The position numbers were made by a program, and so were the translations under genes. Below are positions 9,324 through 18,289 of a stretch of 64,000 nt of DNA, in pieces; positions within the stretch are counted from its first letter, which is position 1, and each line of letters opens with the position of its first letter. The DNA is from an uncultured Acetatifactor sp. (GTDB lineage: Bacteria; Bacillota; Clostridia; Lachnospirales; Lachnospiraceae): NCBI GenBank assembly GCA_910577035.1, contig CAJTKW010000002.1:10066-74065 (forward strand). The letters run 5' to 3'. The notes below the pieces were generated by a model, which saw only the letters and a program-made list of their open reading frames with translations, did not search any database and was not told where the DNA came from.

Positions 9324-10823
9324 ATGGAGTACGAAATAGTACGTCTGCTGAAGAAAAGTAATAAAAGCGAAAGCTGTCTGGTGCGTGAAAAGGGCAGCGG
9401 ACGGCTGTTTGTCCGGAAAGTGCACACAGGCAGGCACCCTGTCTATCAGACGTTGCAGAAATATTCCCACCCCTGTCTGCCAAGGCTGCATGAGGTGGAG
9501 CTTTCCGATGATTCCACTATTGTGGTGGAGGAGTATATAGAGGGGAAAGCCGCAGATTCGTGGGAGCTTTCCGGGAAACAATATCTGCGGATTGCCCGGG
9601 AGCTATGCAATGTTCTGGAATTTCTTCACGGAAAAGGTATTATTCATCGTGATGTCAAGCCCTCCAATATTCTTCTGACAGAAGAAGGAAAAATGTACCT
9701 CATTGATTTTGATGCAGCCCGCATGCCGAGAGAGGGGCTGGAGCAGGATACGAGGCTGCTGGGAACCAGAGGATTTGCGCCGCCTGAGCAATATGGCTTT
9801 GCACAGACGGATGAGCGGGCGGACATTTATGCCCTGGGAGTGACACTGGACCAGCTCCTGCCGGAAAAAATGAAAAAACCACATTACAGAAGGGTTCTGC
9901 GTAAGTGTATGAATCTGGATCCGGAGCGGCGTTATCAGTCTGTGGGGAAGGTGAGGCGTGCCTTCTTTTCCACGGGGAAGAAAGCTCTTGGAGGCCTATC
10001 CCTGATCTGCCTGCTGGTGCTTGCCGGGGGCCTCGGAGTGTGGCTGTATCATGGGGGGGGCACAGGCCACGGTGAGGGAACGGAAGACGCTGCCCTTACT
10101 GTCCTGCCGGCACCGGAAAATCCCCATTGGGTGGACGGAACCGCAAATCTTATGTGGGGAAATGTCCCGGAATCAGGCACCGGTGATGAGGTCAGGTTTC
10201 AGCTGAGATTTTACAGAAGGGATACGGAAACTCCGCCGGAGCCGGAGGACAGCGACTGGTACCGCGAGGAAACATTCCGGGCGGGAGGCAGATACAAGGA
10301 TGCGGAAGTGATGGATTCCTATGTGGTAAAAACGTGGGACGGAAACGGATATTATTATTTTACGGTATCGGCCCTGGGGGAAGGCATTTATGCGGACAGT
10401 CCTTACGCTGTGTCGGATGTCTTTGAATATACGGGAGAAGGGGCACCTCCGCTGCCGTCGCCGGAGGGACTTGCCTGGAAGCTGACGGAAAAGAATAATT
10501 CCCGATACTATTGTGCCTCATGGTCCAATCTTGAGGACTATGCTGAGCAGGATGTTTTCAACGTTACCTTTTATGACGAGACAGATACCTATGTGATGAA
10601 TAACAGGTGGCCAAAGAAGCTGATTGAGGAGCGGGGACTGGGGGGAGTTCCGATTCCGGCTGAATTTTTGTCTTCGCATCCGGGCAGTGCATACCGGTTT
10701 GTGGTGGAGGTCTATTCATCACGGCCCAACGAGTACGGGGCAAACATGCTGTCGGAACCCGTGCCGGAAGAGTGCTTCAGTCCATGGTACTACTGTGGTC
10801 CAATAGAGTCAGATACCCCGTAG
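9324..10823 (+). CDS. Membrane Ser/Thr protein kinase with extracellular domain
   Basis: The 499-residue protein starts with a compact eukaryotic-type kinase domain (about 1-205): VAIK-like lysine in F-V-R-K (about 32), H-R-D-V-K-P-S-N with catalytic Asp110 and Asn115, the metal-binding D-F-D at 128-130 in place of DFG, and an APPEQ motif near 153. The glycine-rich loop is poor and the C-lobe short. A membrane segment lies at about 221-243, followed by about 255 outside residues rich in aromatic and acidic positions with fibronectin-like strands. PASTA repeats, usual in Firmicutes PrkC/PknB, are absent. An 11-bp-stem terminator follows. Confidence 0.88.
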   Translation: MEYEIVRLLKKSNKSESCLVREKGSGRLFVRKVHTGRHPVYQTLQKYSHPCLPRLHEVELSDDSTIVVEEYIEGKAADSWELSGKQYLRIARELCNVLEFLHGKGIIHRDVKPSNILLTEEGKMYLIDFDAARMPREGLEQDTRLLGTRGFAPPEQYGFAQTDERADIYALGVTLDQLLPEKMKKPHYRRVLRKCMNLDPERRYQSVGKVRRAFFSTGKKALGGLSLICLLVLAGGLGVWLYHGGGTGHGEGTEDAALTVLPAPENPHWVDGTANLMWGNVPESGTGDEVRFQLRFYRRDTETPPEPEDSDWYREETFRAGGRYKDAEVMDSYVVKTWDGNGYYYFTVSALGEGIYADSPYAVSDVFEYTGEGAPPLPSPEGLAWKLTEKNNSRYYCASWSNLEDYAEQDVFNVTFYDETDTYVMNNRWPKKLIEERGLGGVPIPAEFLSSHPGSAYRFVVEVYSSRPNEYGANMLSEPVPEECFSPWYYCGPIESDTP

Positions 10824-10859
10824 CAATATAATGCTGCGGGAAGGGTAGCCGTATTTGGG

Positions 10860-10899
10860 GGCTGTCACACTGATTGTTATGTGTGACAGCCTCTTTCTT
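10860..10899 (+). terminator. Intrinsic terminator after Ser/Thr kinase
   Basis: GGCTGTCACAC (10860-10870) pairs perfectly with GTGTGACAGCC (10881-10891) over a 10-nt loop, followed by the T-rich TCTTTCTTTG. The rest of the spacer up to 11075 contains one TATAAT at 11008-11013 without a convincing -35. Confidence 0.85.
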
Positions 10900-11075
10900 T
10901 GTTTCACCGGAAATCCCTTCTGCCGAAGGAATCTTGCGGGTACGCCAGTGTCGTACCTCGCCCGGAAAAGTCTGCCGGCAGCAGACCACAAAGAAGGTCA
11001 TATCCGGTATAATCCAATCGGGTAATGAGAGGGTAGTGTGAAAATCTCAAAATCAAGCGGATTGGGGAAATTGTT

Positions 11076-12065
11076 TTGGAAAAGGGCAGGGGAATAAATC
11101 TGAAGGTGTTTCTGAAATGGCTGATTTTTCTGCTGCTCTTTATGGCCGGCCTGAAGGCAGCGGTGCGGCTTCTGTATCCGTCAAATATGGCTATGCGCAT
11201 GTGGCAGCGCTTTTATACACTGAAAGAGGGAGAGGCCGAGCTGCTGGTGCTGGGCAGCAGTCATGCCTATGCCACCTTCGACCCGGCGGTCATTCGGGAG
11301 GTCATGGGTATGAGCAGCTATAATCTGGCCTCCAATTCCCAGAGTGCGGTTCAGGCATACTTTAATCTGAAAGAGGCGCTGCAGTATCAGCGGCCGCGGA
11401 TTGTGATTCTGGAAGCCTTTTCGCTGGATGATAATAACAACTGGAGAAACGGACCGACTCCGGACCGGGACTGGAAGAAAGAAGCCAATATCGACGGAAT
11501 GCGTTTTGGCCTGACCAAGCTGGAAGCCGTAAGGGAGCAGTATCTGCGGGAGAACTGGAGTTATGCGATGCTCCCCATTGCCAGGTGTCACAATAATTGG
11601 GAGGATATTACCGTCATCGGGTCCAATCTGGCATTCTGGGGCAGAGGGATACGGGAGTTTACCTCCTTCCACCCAAGTGCGACCTCCATGTCCGAGGAGA
11701 CGGCGGCACTGTACGCTCAGGCGGAGTATAACGCTACGGAACGGATGATTTCCGCCACGAATGAATGCTATTTTCATAAGCTGGCACAGCTGTGCAGGGA
11801 GGAAGGAATTTCGTTTTATCTGGTGATGGCGCCCATGTACGACGAGTATATTCGTTCCATTAACTATGACAGCTGGGCGGATAAGCTCGAGGCCCTGGCG
11901 GAAAGCGAGGGCGTGTATTACCTGGACTGTAATCGGTATTATGGGGAGACAGGCCTGGAGGCCGGAGATTTTGAGGATGTATTTAACGGGTTCCACCATC
12001 TGAACGGGACAGGTGCCGCGAAGGTGAGCCGGTTTGTAATGGAAAAGATTCGGCATCAGGAATAA
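11076..12065 (+). CDS. SGNH-like (AlgJ/DltD-type) acyltransferase partner 1
   Basis: A 329-residue protein with one N-terminal membrane segment (about 12-32) and an extracellular SGNH-hydrolase-like domain. The nucleophile block is L-V-L-G-S-S-H-A (about 57-64), and the C-terminal block is G-F-H-H-L-N-G-T-G-A. Such proteins transfer acyl groups outside the cell using a neighbouring MBOAT protein, which is the next gene. The TTG at 11076 (GGGGAAA before it) is used as start; a GTG near 11105 is an alternative. It forms a three-gene unit with the MBOAT and a second SGNH-like gene, presumably for O-acetylation of a surface glycan. The acceptor polymer cannot be told. Confidence 0.75.
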   Translation: MEKGRGINLKVFLKWLIFLLLFMAGLKAAVRLLYPSNMAMRMWQRFYTLKEGEAELLVLGSSHAYATFDPAVIREVMGMSSYNLASNSQSAVQAYFNLKEALQYQRPRIVILEAFSLDDNNNWRNGPTPDRDWKKEANIDGMRFGLTKLEAVREQYLRENWSYAMLPIARCHNNWEDITVIGSNLAFWGRGIREFTSFHPSATSMSEETAALYAQAEYNATERMISATNECYFHKLAQLCREEGISFYLVMAPMYDEYIRSINYDSWADKLEALAESEGVYYLDCNRYYGETGLEAGDFEDVFNGFHHLNGTGAAKVSRFVMEKIRHQE

Positions 12066-12084
12066 TTACCGGGAGGGCAGGGCG

Positions 12085-13587
12085 TTGCTGTTTAATTCTA
12101 TTTCTTTTTTGATCTTTTTTCCCGCTGTTGTGTTGGTGTATTATTTGATTCCTCAGCGGATGAAGCATTTCTGGCTCCTTGGCGCCAGCTATTACTTCTA
12201 TATGAGCTGGAATCCCGGATATGCCCTCCTGATGCTTGCCGTGACAGTGATTACCTATGGAAGCGGACTGCTCCTGACTGTCTGTGGCAGGAGGCCCGGG
12301 GAACGGAAGAAAAGGATGAGGGCAGCGTGTCTTGCCGGGGGAATCGTACTGACTCTGGGAATCTTGTTTTTCTTCAAATATTATGCCTTTGCCGCCGGAA
12401 ATATAGACAAGGTGTTTGCCTTATTGCATATTCCCGAGGGAATGCCCGTGTTTGACGTGCTGCTGCCGGTGGGTATCTCATTTTATACCTTTCAGGGAAT
12501 GGGGTATCTCATTGACGTTTACCGGGAGGAGATTCCCGCAGAAAAAAATTTCCCGCGCTATGCCCTGTTCCTTTCCTTCTTTCCGCAGCTGGTAGCCGGA
12601 CCCATCGAGCGCAGTAAGAATCTGTTACATCAGATCTCTGAGCCCCACAGCTTTGATGCGGAAAGGGTGAAGGAAGGGCTGCTGCTGATGGGGTGGGGCT
12701 TTTTTCAGAAGCTGGTTATTGCCGACCGGATTGCAATTCTGGTGGATGAGGTCTACGGGAATTATTGGAATTACTCCGGGCTGCAGCTTCTGCTGGCCAC
12801 GGTTCTTTTTGCGTTTCAGATCTACTGTGACTTTGGCGGGTATTCCGATATTGCCGTGGGGGCGGCCAGGGTGATGGGCTTTACGCTGACAAAGAATTTC
12901 AGGAGTCCCTATTGTGCCGTTACGGTGAGCGAATTCTGGAGAAACTGGCATGTTTCCCTGACTACATGGTTTCGGGACTATATCTATATTCCCTTGGGAG
13001 GAAACCGCCGGGGGAAGTGGCGGAAATACCGCAACCTTCTTCTGACCTTTACCATCAGCGGCCTCTGGCACGGGGCCGGATGGAATTACATAGTCTGGGG
13101 CGGGCTCAACGGACTTTATCAGGTGGCGGGCGACATCACCGGATCCCTGCGCAGCCGTCTGCAGGAGAAGCTGCATATCCGTACGGATTGCGGCAGTTAC
13201 CGGCTGCTCCGGCGTCTGATAACCTTTGCGGCAGTGGACTTTTCGTGGTTCTTTTTCCGGGCGGAGGGCCTTAAGACCGCTCTGCAGATGCTTCGTTACG
13301 GTATTCGGAATATGGGATTGTTTTCTTTCTTTGATCCGGAGACCCTGCTGGGCATCAACACCATGGTTTTGTCCGAAAAGAGCTTTTTCCTCATGCTGCT
13401 GTGCCTTGTCCTGTTGCTGTGGGTGGATTCCTTAAAAAGGCAGGGAGTGGACTTTAAAGGGATTCTGGCAAGGCAGAATATCTGGTTCCGCTGGCTGGTC
13501 TATTACGGCCTTATTTTCTCCATTCTCATTTTTGGAATCTATGGTCCGGGGTATGATGCCTCCGCCTTTATCTATTTCCAGTTTTAA
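12085..13587 (+). CDS. MBOAT family O-acyltransferase (AlgI/DltB-like)
   Basis: The 500-residue, many-pass membrane protein has the typical AlgI start (L-F-N-S-I-S-F-L-I-F-F-P), central motifs (P-V-G-I-S-F-Y-T-F-Q and F-P-Q-L-V-A-G-P-I) and the invariant MBOAT histidine at about 329 in G-L-W-H-G-A-G-W-N. It moves acetyl groups from cytoplasmic acetyl-CoA across the membrane for use by an extracellular partner. The start is TTG 12085 with GGGAGG 8 bases upstream. It lies between two SGNH-like genes, spacing 19 and 17 bases, an operon. Confidence 0.94.
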   Translation: MLFNSISFLIFFPAVVLVYYLIPQRMKHFWLLGASYYFYMSWNPGYALLMLAVTVITYGSGLLLTVCGRRPGERKKRMRAACLAGGIVLTLGILFFFKYYAFAAGNIDKVFALLHIPEGMPVFDVLLPVGISFYTFQGMGYLIDVYREEIPAEKNFPRYALFLSFFPQLVAGPIERSKNLLHQISEPHSFDAERVKEGLLLMGWGFFQKLVIADRIAILVDEVYGNYWNYSGLQLLLATVLFAFQIYCDFGGYSDIAVGAARVMGFTLTKNFRSPYCAVTVSEFWRNWHVSLTTWFRDYIYIPLGGNRRGKWRKYRNLLLTFTISGLWHGAGWNYIVWGGLNGLYQVAGDITGSLRSRLQEKLHIRTDCGSYRLLRRLITFAAVDFSWFFFRAEGLKTALQMLRYGIRNMGLFSFFDPETLLGINTMVLSEKSFFLMLLCLVLLLWVDSLKRQGVDFKGILARQNIWFRWLVYYGLIFSILIFGIYGPGYDASAFIYFQF

Positions 13588-13604
13588 GCGGGAGGTTTTC
13601 GGAA

Positions 13605-14594
13605 ATGAGGGTTGTCAGGAAGACAGTGGCGGTAATATTGTTTGTGCTGATCGGAGGGCTTCTTTTCAGTGCGATGCAGGAGGTGTTCGTGGATAAGAGC
13701 TCCTATCCGCATTACCGTGCGTGGAAGGCCGGGGAAGATATAAATGTTTTGGTGCTGGGGAATTCCCATGCGGACAACGGAATCCGGGCGGGAGACTTAT
13801 CCCTTGGGCTTACGGAGAGTACCGGGAGAGATATAAGGGTGTTTAATTATGCCGTGTATGGCATGCGCATGGAGCAGATGTACTATTTTGTCAGGGAAAT
13901 CTTCAACAACCATGTGCCGGAGCTGGTGATCCTGGAGACTTATGCCTTCTGTCCGCTGGCGGACGGGGACAGGGAAATATTAGCCCGCCGGGCCTTCGAC
14001 GTGTTACCGTTTAACCGGAATAAAGTGGAAGCGGTGAATTATTGCGTATTGGAGGAGCGTGAAAGCTTTTATCTGCCCTTTTTAACATACCATTCCCGCT
14101 GGGAGAGCCTGACGCCCTATGATTTCATGGTCTTATATGACAGCAGTCTGTGGCCCCGGTATGGCAGCAACGGCACATATACAGGGGAGATCATGGAGGA
14201 TCCGGGTGACGGATGGTTTCAGCAGGCTATCCCGGTGCCGGGGGAACTGCGGGAAATTACTCCCTCGGAAAAGGAATGCCTGGAAAAGCTGCTTTTGCTG
14301 CTGGAGGAGAAACAGGTGACGCTGCTGTTTGCCAGTGTTCCCTTCAAGAGCCAGATGGGGCTGAACAGTATCGAGCAGATTAAGATTAACAATTATCTGC
14401 GGGAGAATTATGTCAACGGAAGCACGGTTCAAATGCTGGACATGAACCGCCTCTGGGGCGAGCTGGATTTTGACTATGATGACCTGTACAATGCCGGCCA
14501 TGTCAATGGCAGCGGTGCAAACAAGGTGACGGCATGTCTTTTGGAATATCTGGGGGAGTTTCTGCTGCCGGCGGATCCAATAGGGCAAGAATAG
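13605..14594 (+). CDS. SGNH-like (AlgJ/DltD-type) acyltransferase partner 2
   Basis: This second 329-residue SGNH-like protein has a membrane anchor at about 8-26, the block L-V-L-G-N-S-H-A-D-N (about 48-57) with the candidate nucleophile serine, and a C-terminal A-G-H-V-N-G-S-G-A block with the candidate histidine. It resembles the gene at 11076 in length and layout but differs in sequence, so the pair may act on different acceptors or in sequence. GGGAGG sits before its ATG. Confidence 0.75.
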   Translation: MRVVRKTVAVILFVLIGGLLFSAMQEVFVDKSSYPHYRAWKAGEDINVLVLGNSHADNGIRAGDLSLGLTESTGRDIRVFNYAVYGMRMEQMYYFVREIFNNHVPELVILETYAFCPLADGDREILARRAFDVLPFNRNKVEAVNYCVLEERESFYLPFLTYHSRWESLTPYDFMVLYDSSLWPRYGSNGTYTGEIMEDPGDGWFQQAIPVPGELREITPSEKECLEKLLLLLEEKQVTLLFASVPFKSQMGLNSIEQIKINNYLRENYVNGSTVQMLDMNRLWGELDFDYDDLYNAGHVNGSGANKVTACLLEYLGEFLLPADPIGQE

Positions 14595-14669
14595 GTCTTT
14601 ATAAAAATTAATAAAAATATTTTACAAAGTATGCGGCGCAGGAAGCGCGGAAAGGGAGGATACAACGCA

Positions 14670-16109
14670 ATGCAGGAAAAAAAGAGGAAGCATGGCAGTG
14701 TAAACCGGAAGGAAATCGCCAGGAGGGCAAGGCGTCTTGGGGCGGCAGGATTGACGATGGGGCTGCTGCTTGGTATGGGCGCGCAGGCGGAGGCGGCCAC
14801 GCTGAAGGATATTTTTGACGAGAAATATTATGCGGATACCTATGCGGATTTGAAGGCGGCCTACGGATACGACAGGGAAGCACTCTGGCAGCATTTTATC
14901 ACCTTTGGACTGAGCGAGGGCAGAACCATGAACGGTCTGCTGGACGTGGTAAAGTACCGGCGGGAATATGCGGATCTGGAAGCGGCATTTGGTGACCATT
15001 GGGACGCATACCTGGATCATTATCTGCAGTTTGGCGCCCGGGAAGGCCGGAATTCGGGAACCGCATTCAATGCCCTGGATTATGGAGCGAGATACGGGGA
15101 CTTAAAGTCGGTGTTTGGAGAGGATGTGCTGGCTCTGTGGCAGCATTACCGGGCTTATGGGGCGGCGGAGAGCCGGGAGGCCAGATCCGAAAAGGCAGTG
15201 GAAGAGGAACGGGCGGCCAGGATAGCGGCCGAAGAAGCAAACCGGGAGCAGGAGACGGCAAAACCGGAGGAGACGCTTAAGCCTGAGGAGCCGTCAAAGC
15301 CTCAGGAGCCGGCGGAGAATCCGGGATATTCGGGGTATACGAAGAGAGTGGAGCTGAATGACGGTTTATATCTGATTAATGAATATAATTTCCTGAATCA
15401 GCTGATAAAAAGTACCATGTATAATTCCGAGGATGAATTGGTGGGCTGGCATATAAACAAGTATGATGACCAGGGAAAACTTATAGAGGCAGCAGAATAC
15501 CGCCCGGACGGAAAACAAAGCGCCTTGATTGAACTGAAATATGATGCCGACAATAAATGTGTGGAAAAAACCAGTATTTTCTACAGCGAGGACGGGAGCC
15601 AGTCCCATAAGGTCAGGGAGGAGTATGGTGCCGATAATAAGCTTGTAAAGAAGACCGGGTATGATGCAAATAACAACGTAATGGGTGTGACAGAATACGA
15701 GGACGGCAAGATAGTAAAAGGAACCGACTATAAGTACGATGCTGACGGTAATATGACCGAGTGGGGAATGAGCAAATATGATGCTGAGGGTAACTGGGCT
15801 GAACAGGAAAGGTACGATGCGGCGGGTAACAGGATCGGCAGAACCGTCAATGAATACGACGAAAGAGGAAACCGTATAAAATATACGATGTATGATGCCA
15901 ATGAAAATGCAACCTATGCTGCGGAATATTCCTATGAAGCGGATCAGAAGTATCAGCCTGTGGGTAAACTGGTAAAAAAAGTTTATTATTCTTATGATGC
16001 GGAGGGGAAAGGAACCGGACGTTGTGAAATGGTGTATGACGACACCGGTATAAATGTGGCTGAAACCATTTATTATGACGAGGAAGGTAATATAATCGGC
16101 GAACGCTGA
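14670..16109 (+). CDS. Secreted repeat protein (tandem YADLxxAFG units and YDxxGN repeats)
   Basis: The 479-residue protein has a twin-Arg-rich basic start (K-R-K-H-G-S-V-N-R-K) and a hydrophobic signal ending A-Q-A-E-A-A. Three tandem units of about 42 residues follow (about 45-170), each with Y-A/G-D-L-x-x-A/V-F/Y-G then L-x-x-H-Y-x-x-F/Y-G. After a Pro/Glu/Lys linker (about 185-225), the C-terminal half is made of YDxxGN/YDAEGN-type repeats as in RHS/YD or MORN-like proteins. The first type of unit is common in secreted clostridial proteins and may bind wall or glycan. The start at 14670 follows AAAGGGAGG; the in-frame ATG at 14631 has no ribosome site. Its position after the O-acetylation genes suggests a surface role. 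Confidence 0.75.
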   Translation: MQEKKRKHGSVNRKEIARRARRLGAAGLTMGLLLGMGAQAEAATLKDIFDEKYYADTYADLKAAYGYDREALWQHFITFGLSEGRTMNGLLDVVKYRREYADLEAAFGDHWDAYLDHYLQFGAREGRNSGTAFNALDYGARYGDLKSVFGEDVLALWQHYRAYGAAESREARSEKAVEEERAARIAAEEANREQETAKPEETLKPEEPSKPQEPAENPGYSGYTKRVELNDGLYLINEYNFLNQLIKSTMYNSEDELVGWHINKYDDQGKLIEAAEYRPDGKQSALIELKYDADNKCVEKTSIFYSEDGSQSHKVREEYGADNKLVKKTGYDANNNVMGVTEYEDGKIVKGTDYKYDADGNMTEWGMSKYDAEGNWAEQERYDAAGNRIGRTVNEYDERGNRIKYTMYDANENATYAAEYSYEADQKYQPVGKLVKKVYYSYDAEGKGTGRCEMVYDDTGINVAETIYYDEEGNIIGER

Positions 16110-16522
16110 TGTTTCCGGCAGGGAAAATCAACCGGGATACGTTGGAATGGAAGATGAACTATGACCCTTATGACTGCGGGCGGAACAGATGTGCAGGGAT
16201 GTGCCCGGTCCTGGGACATGAGCTGGATATGAAAAGGGGGAATGTATTTTACGATGTAAACATTTCCTATCTCAGAAATGACCTGAACGGCACGCCGTTT
16301 GAAGGGCAGGTGGATACCCGGATCATCAACGGGAAAAAGCTCTTTGGCCATCCGGAAAAACGGGATTCAGGGAATAAAAGGGAGAGACGGCGGCAGTCAC
16401 GGGAGTCCGCAGTCAGGCTGCCTGGAGCAGCAATAATATTCTTCATGCCAGTATTTTCATACAACCATCCATACCATTGTAGTGCGAATCTGGATATTCT
16501 TGATAAAAAGCGGTTTCTTTAG
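16109..16522 (+). other. Doubtful ORF in the 16.1-16.6 kb spacer
   Basis: An open frame of 137 codons begins at the ATG that overlaps the stop of the repeat protein. It has no good ribosome site, no recognised domain, and its end runs to the -10 element of the promoter at 16500-16528. It has a cysteine-rich start (D-C-G-R-N-R-C-A-G-M-C) and becomes low-complexity and basic at about 85-100. It may be a decayed remnant or a chance frame. Nothing else was recognised in this spacer. Confidence 0.2.
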
Positions 16523-16535
16523 TATAATAAAACCG
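16500..16535 (+). promoter_or_regulatory. Near-consensus sigma-A promoter with inverted repeat
   Basis: TTGATA (16500-16505) and TATAAT (16523-16528) are 17 bases apart. An inverted repeat, CGGTTT (16511-16516) and AAACCG (16530-16535), brackets the -10 element and could be an operator. The promoter precedes the small gene at 16601 and the GNAT-like gene. Confidence 0.75.
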
Positions 16536-16600
16536 TGAAAGAAGGTAAAGATTTAATCAGATATATGTTTTCTAAATTATGTAGAAAGGTAGTGTCTGTT

Positions 16601-16798
16601 ATGTCAACATTACAGAGTCAGATCACACAATCTCTGGAGGGACTTTCGGATGACAGCCTGCGCTTCATTCTTGATATGATACAGCGGTTTGTGCAGCCGT
16701 CAGAATCAAGGCGTGTGAGTATAGATTATGGCGTTGCCACACAGGGCAAAAAAGAAACAGGCCGGCAGGAGCTGGCAGAAACAGGCAGCAGGATGTAA
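16601..16798 (+). CDS. Small hypothetical protein
   Basis: A 65-residue acidic-to-neutral protein starting with S-T-L-Q-S-Q-I-T-Q-S-L-E-G-L-S-D-D-S-L-R-F-I-L-D-M-I, an amphipathic helical region. Short clostridial proteins of this look are sometimes antitoxins or partners of the following gene, but I cannot assign one. Longer in-frame starts (GTG 16535, ATG 16565) begin at or near the expected transcription start and lack a clear ribosome site, so 16601 is preferred. The end overlaps the possible start of the next gene by 71 bases, in another frame. Confidence 0.5.
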   Translation: MSTLQSQITQSLEGLSDDSLRFILDMIQRFVQPSESRRVSIDYGVATQGKKETGRQELAETGSRM

Positions 16799-17573
16799 AA
16801 GGGAAAGAGCGAAAAGATTTCAGAAGCATACTATAAACTATAAGGCGGATAATGAGGTGGTCCAGCTTGAGACAAATCAGAACCATGTGACGGTTTATCT
16901 TAATGATACAATAATCGGGTCGATAGAATTATATACTAATTCATGGCATAAGCAAAACCAGTATTTGAAATTTAAGGATTTTAAATTTGAAGCTCAAATA
17001 AGTGAGGAAGTGTTTCGGAAACTATCTGATATGGTGCAAAGACCTTTGCAGATTATGACAAATTCTGAAAATCTGTCTCTGATAGAGTTTATCACAGCGG
17101 GTGGATTTGTATGTAAAAGAAAATGTTATGAGATTGAAGCCCGGTTGGGGGATTATATAGGAAAGGTTCGGATGCCGCATATTTTGCGGACTCAAAAAGG
17201 AGAAGCAGAGTATGAATTGTGCTGCAGGCTGATATATGAGCGATATGCAGAAACTCACAGAGCAATTAATCCGTTGACAGCAGATTACGCGGCTTTTGTA
17301 TCTAATCTTCCGGATTGCGTATTTTATCAGGAAGAAGAAGGTTTCATTAGCAGTTTTGCTTTTGTGGAAGAGAATGAAATCGCATATGTGTACGGCGGGG
17401 AAGACGGTAGTTTTATCTCTTTTGCTGAAATGTTGGTTTGCCGCCTTATGAATGAGTATCCGACGATATGCTTTGAGGCGGATAACTGTGACGGAACAGC
17501 AATGCAATTGAAAGCCTTGTTTAAAGGTCAGAGTGAATTAAGCTTTGACACCTATATTAAGGCAGATTATTGA
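16728..17573 (+). CDS. GNAT-like acetyltransferase, start uncertain
   Basis: The frame encodes up to 281 residues. The first 40 are basic and overlap the preceding gene, so translation probably begins later, perhaps at GTG 16857. The rest looks like a two-part GNAT protein: an N-terminal sheet region (V-T-V-Y-L-N-D-T-I-I-G-S-I-E), then helical linker and a C-terminal acetyltransferase-like part with S-S-F-A-F-V-E-E-N-E-I-A-Y-V and F-E-A-D-N-C-D-G-T-A-M-Q-L near the end. The substrate is unknown. The codon use is more AT-rich than the upstream operons. A strong terminator follows at 17593. Confidence 0.5.
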   Translation: MALPHRAKKKQAGRSWQKQAAGCKRERAKRFQKHTINYKADNEVVQLETNQNHVTVYLNDTIIGSIELYTNSWHKQNQYLKFKDFKFEAQISEEVFRKLSDMVQRPLQIMTNSENLSLIEFITAGGFVCKRKCYEIEARLGDYIGKVRMPHILRTQKGEAEYELCCRLIYERYAETHRAINPLTADYAAFVSNLPDCVFYQEEEGFISSFAFVEENEIAYVYGGEDGSFISFAEMLVCRLMNEYPTICFEADNCDGTAMQLKALFKGQSELSFDTYIKADY

Positions 17574-17592
17574 ATTGGGACAGGAAAATGGG

Positions 17593-17629
17593 GGAGCATT
17601 TCCACGAAGAGAGGAGATGCTCCTTTTTC
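17593..17629 (+). terminator. Intrinsic terminator after GNAT-like gene
   Basis: GGAGCAT (17593-17599) pairs with ATGCTCC (17617-17623), and T-C-C/G-G-A inside extends the stem; five T residues follow. Confidence 0.8.
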
Positions 17630-17680
17630 TGCCAAAGTAGTTTCCCGATGGGGGAATAAGGATTGCGTCGTTAGAAATAA

Positions 17681-17705
17681 GAACAAATATTCGGAACAAA
17701 TGTTC
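17681..17705 (+). promoter_or_regulatory. Two LexA-like SOS boxes upstream of the uvrB fragment
   Basis: GAACAAATGTTC at 17694-17705 is a perfect GAAC-N4-GTTC palindrome of the Firmicutes LexA type. GAACAAATATTC at 17681-17692, 13 bases earlier, differs from it by one base. A TATAAT lies at 17749-17754 and the uvrB fragment starts at 17843. uvrB is a classic SOS gene, so this is most likely the original, damage-inducible uvrB control region. Confidence 0.65.
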
Positions 17706-17842
17706 TAAAAATTGCAGTATTCATCTATACATATAAAAGGTTCTATGATATAATCAGAGTTGTTTTGGCTTACCGGGTCTATTCCGAGTGAGTAAGGGCA
17801 GAATTTTGGATGATGTTTCTTGTTTTTGAGGAGAGTGCTTTT

Positions 17843-18115
17843 ATGGATCATTTTAAGTTAGTATCTGAATACCAGCCTACCGGCGATCAGCCCGCAGCCA
17901 TAGCCGAGCTGGTGGAGGGTTTCCAAAAAGGCAACCAATTCCAGACATTATTAGGGGTAACTGGAAGCGGCAAGACCTTCACCATGGCCAATATCATTGC
18001 CGCCCTGAACAAGCCCACGTTGGTCATTGCCCACAATAAGACCCTTGCAGGGCAGCTTTATGGCGAATTTAAGGAATTTTTCCCGGAAAACGCGGTAGAA
18101 TACTTTGTGTCCTAG
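17843..18115 (+). pseudogene. 5' fragment of uvrB, cut off at codon 90
   Basis: The frame gives UvrB residues 1-90 including Walker A G-V-T-G-S-G-K-T (38-45), then stops at TAG 18113-18115 where the full gene at 21741 reads TAC. By my hand alignment, codons 1-76 differ from the full copy at 43 of 228 bases (about 81% identity), while the last 44 bases before the break (18071-18114) are identical to 21969-22012. The ribosome site TTTTTGAGGAGAGTGCTTT is also shared. The protein would contain only the start of the helicase domain and cannot work. It is best read as the left remnant of the original uvrB after an insertion. Confidence 0.85.
18071..18114 (+). repeat. 44-bp perfect direct repeat, left copy (possible attachment core)
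   Basis: Identical to 21969-22012. It encodes UvrB residues 77-90 plus two bases of codon 91. Identity jumps from about 81% upstream to 100% here and is lost right after it, as expected at a recombination junction. Confidence 0.7.
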
Positions 18116-18289
18116 TATATTGATGATTTTAAAGGCACAATATATAGATGGATAGAAGCCTAAAATACCTATATATACTATTTATGTGGACGCTGAGGGA
18201 CACAATGTATAGCGTGGATTAGGCATAACAGTGAACAGGATTCGTCGAGAAAGCAGTGGTAAAAGTGACGTATTGAATCCGGGCAGAAA

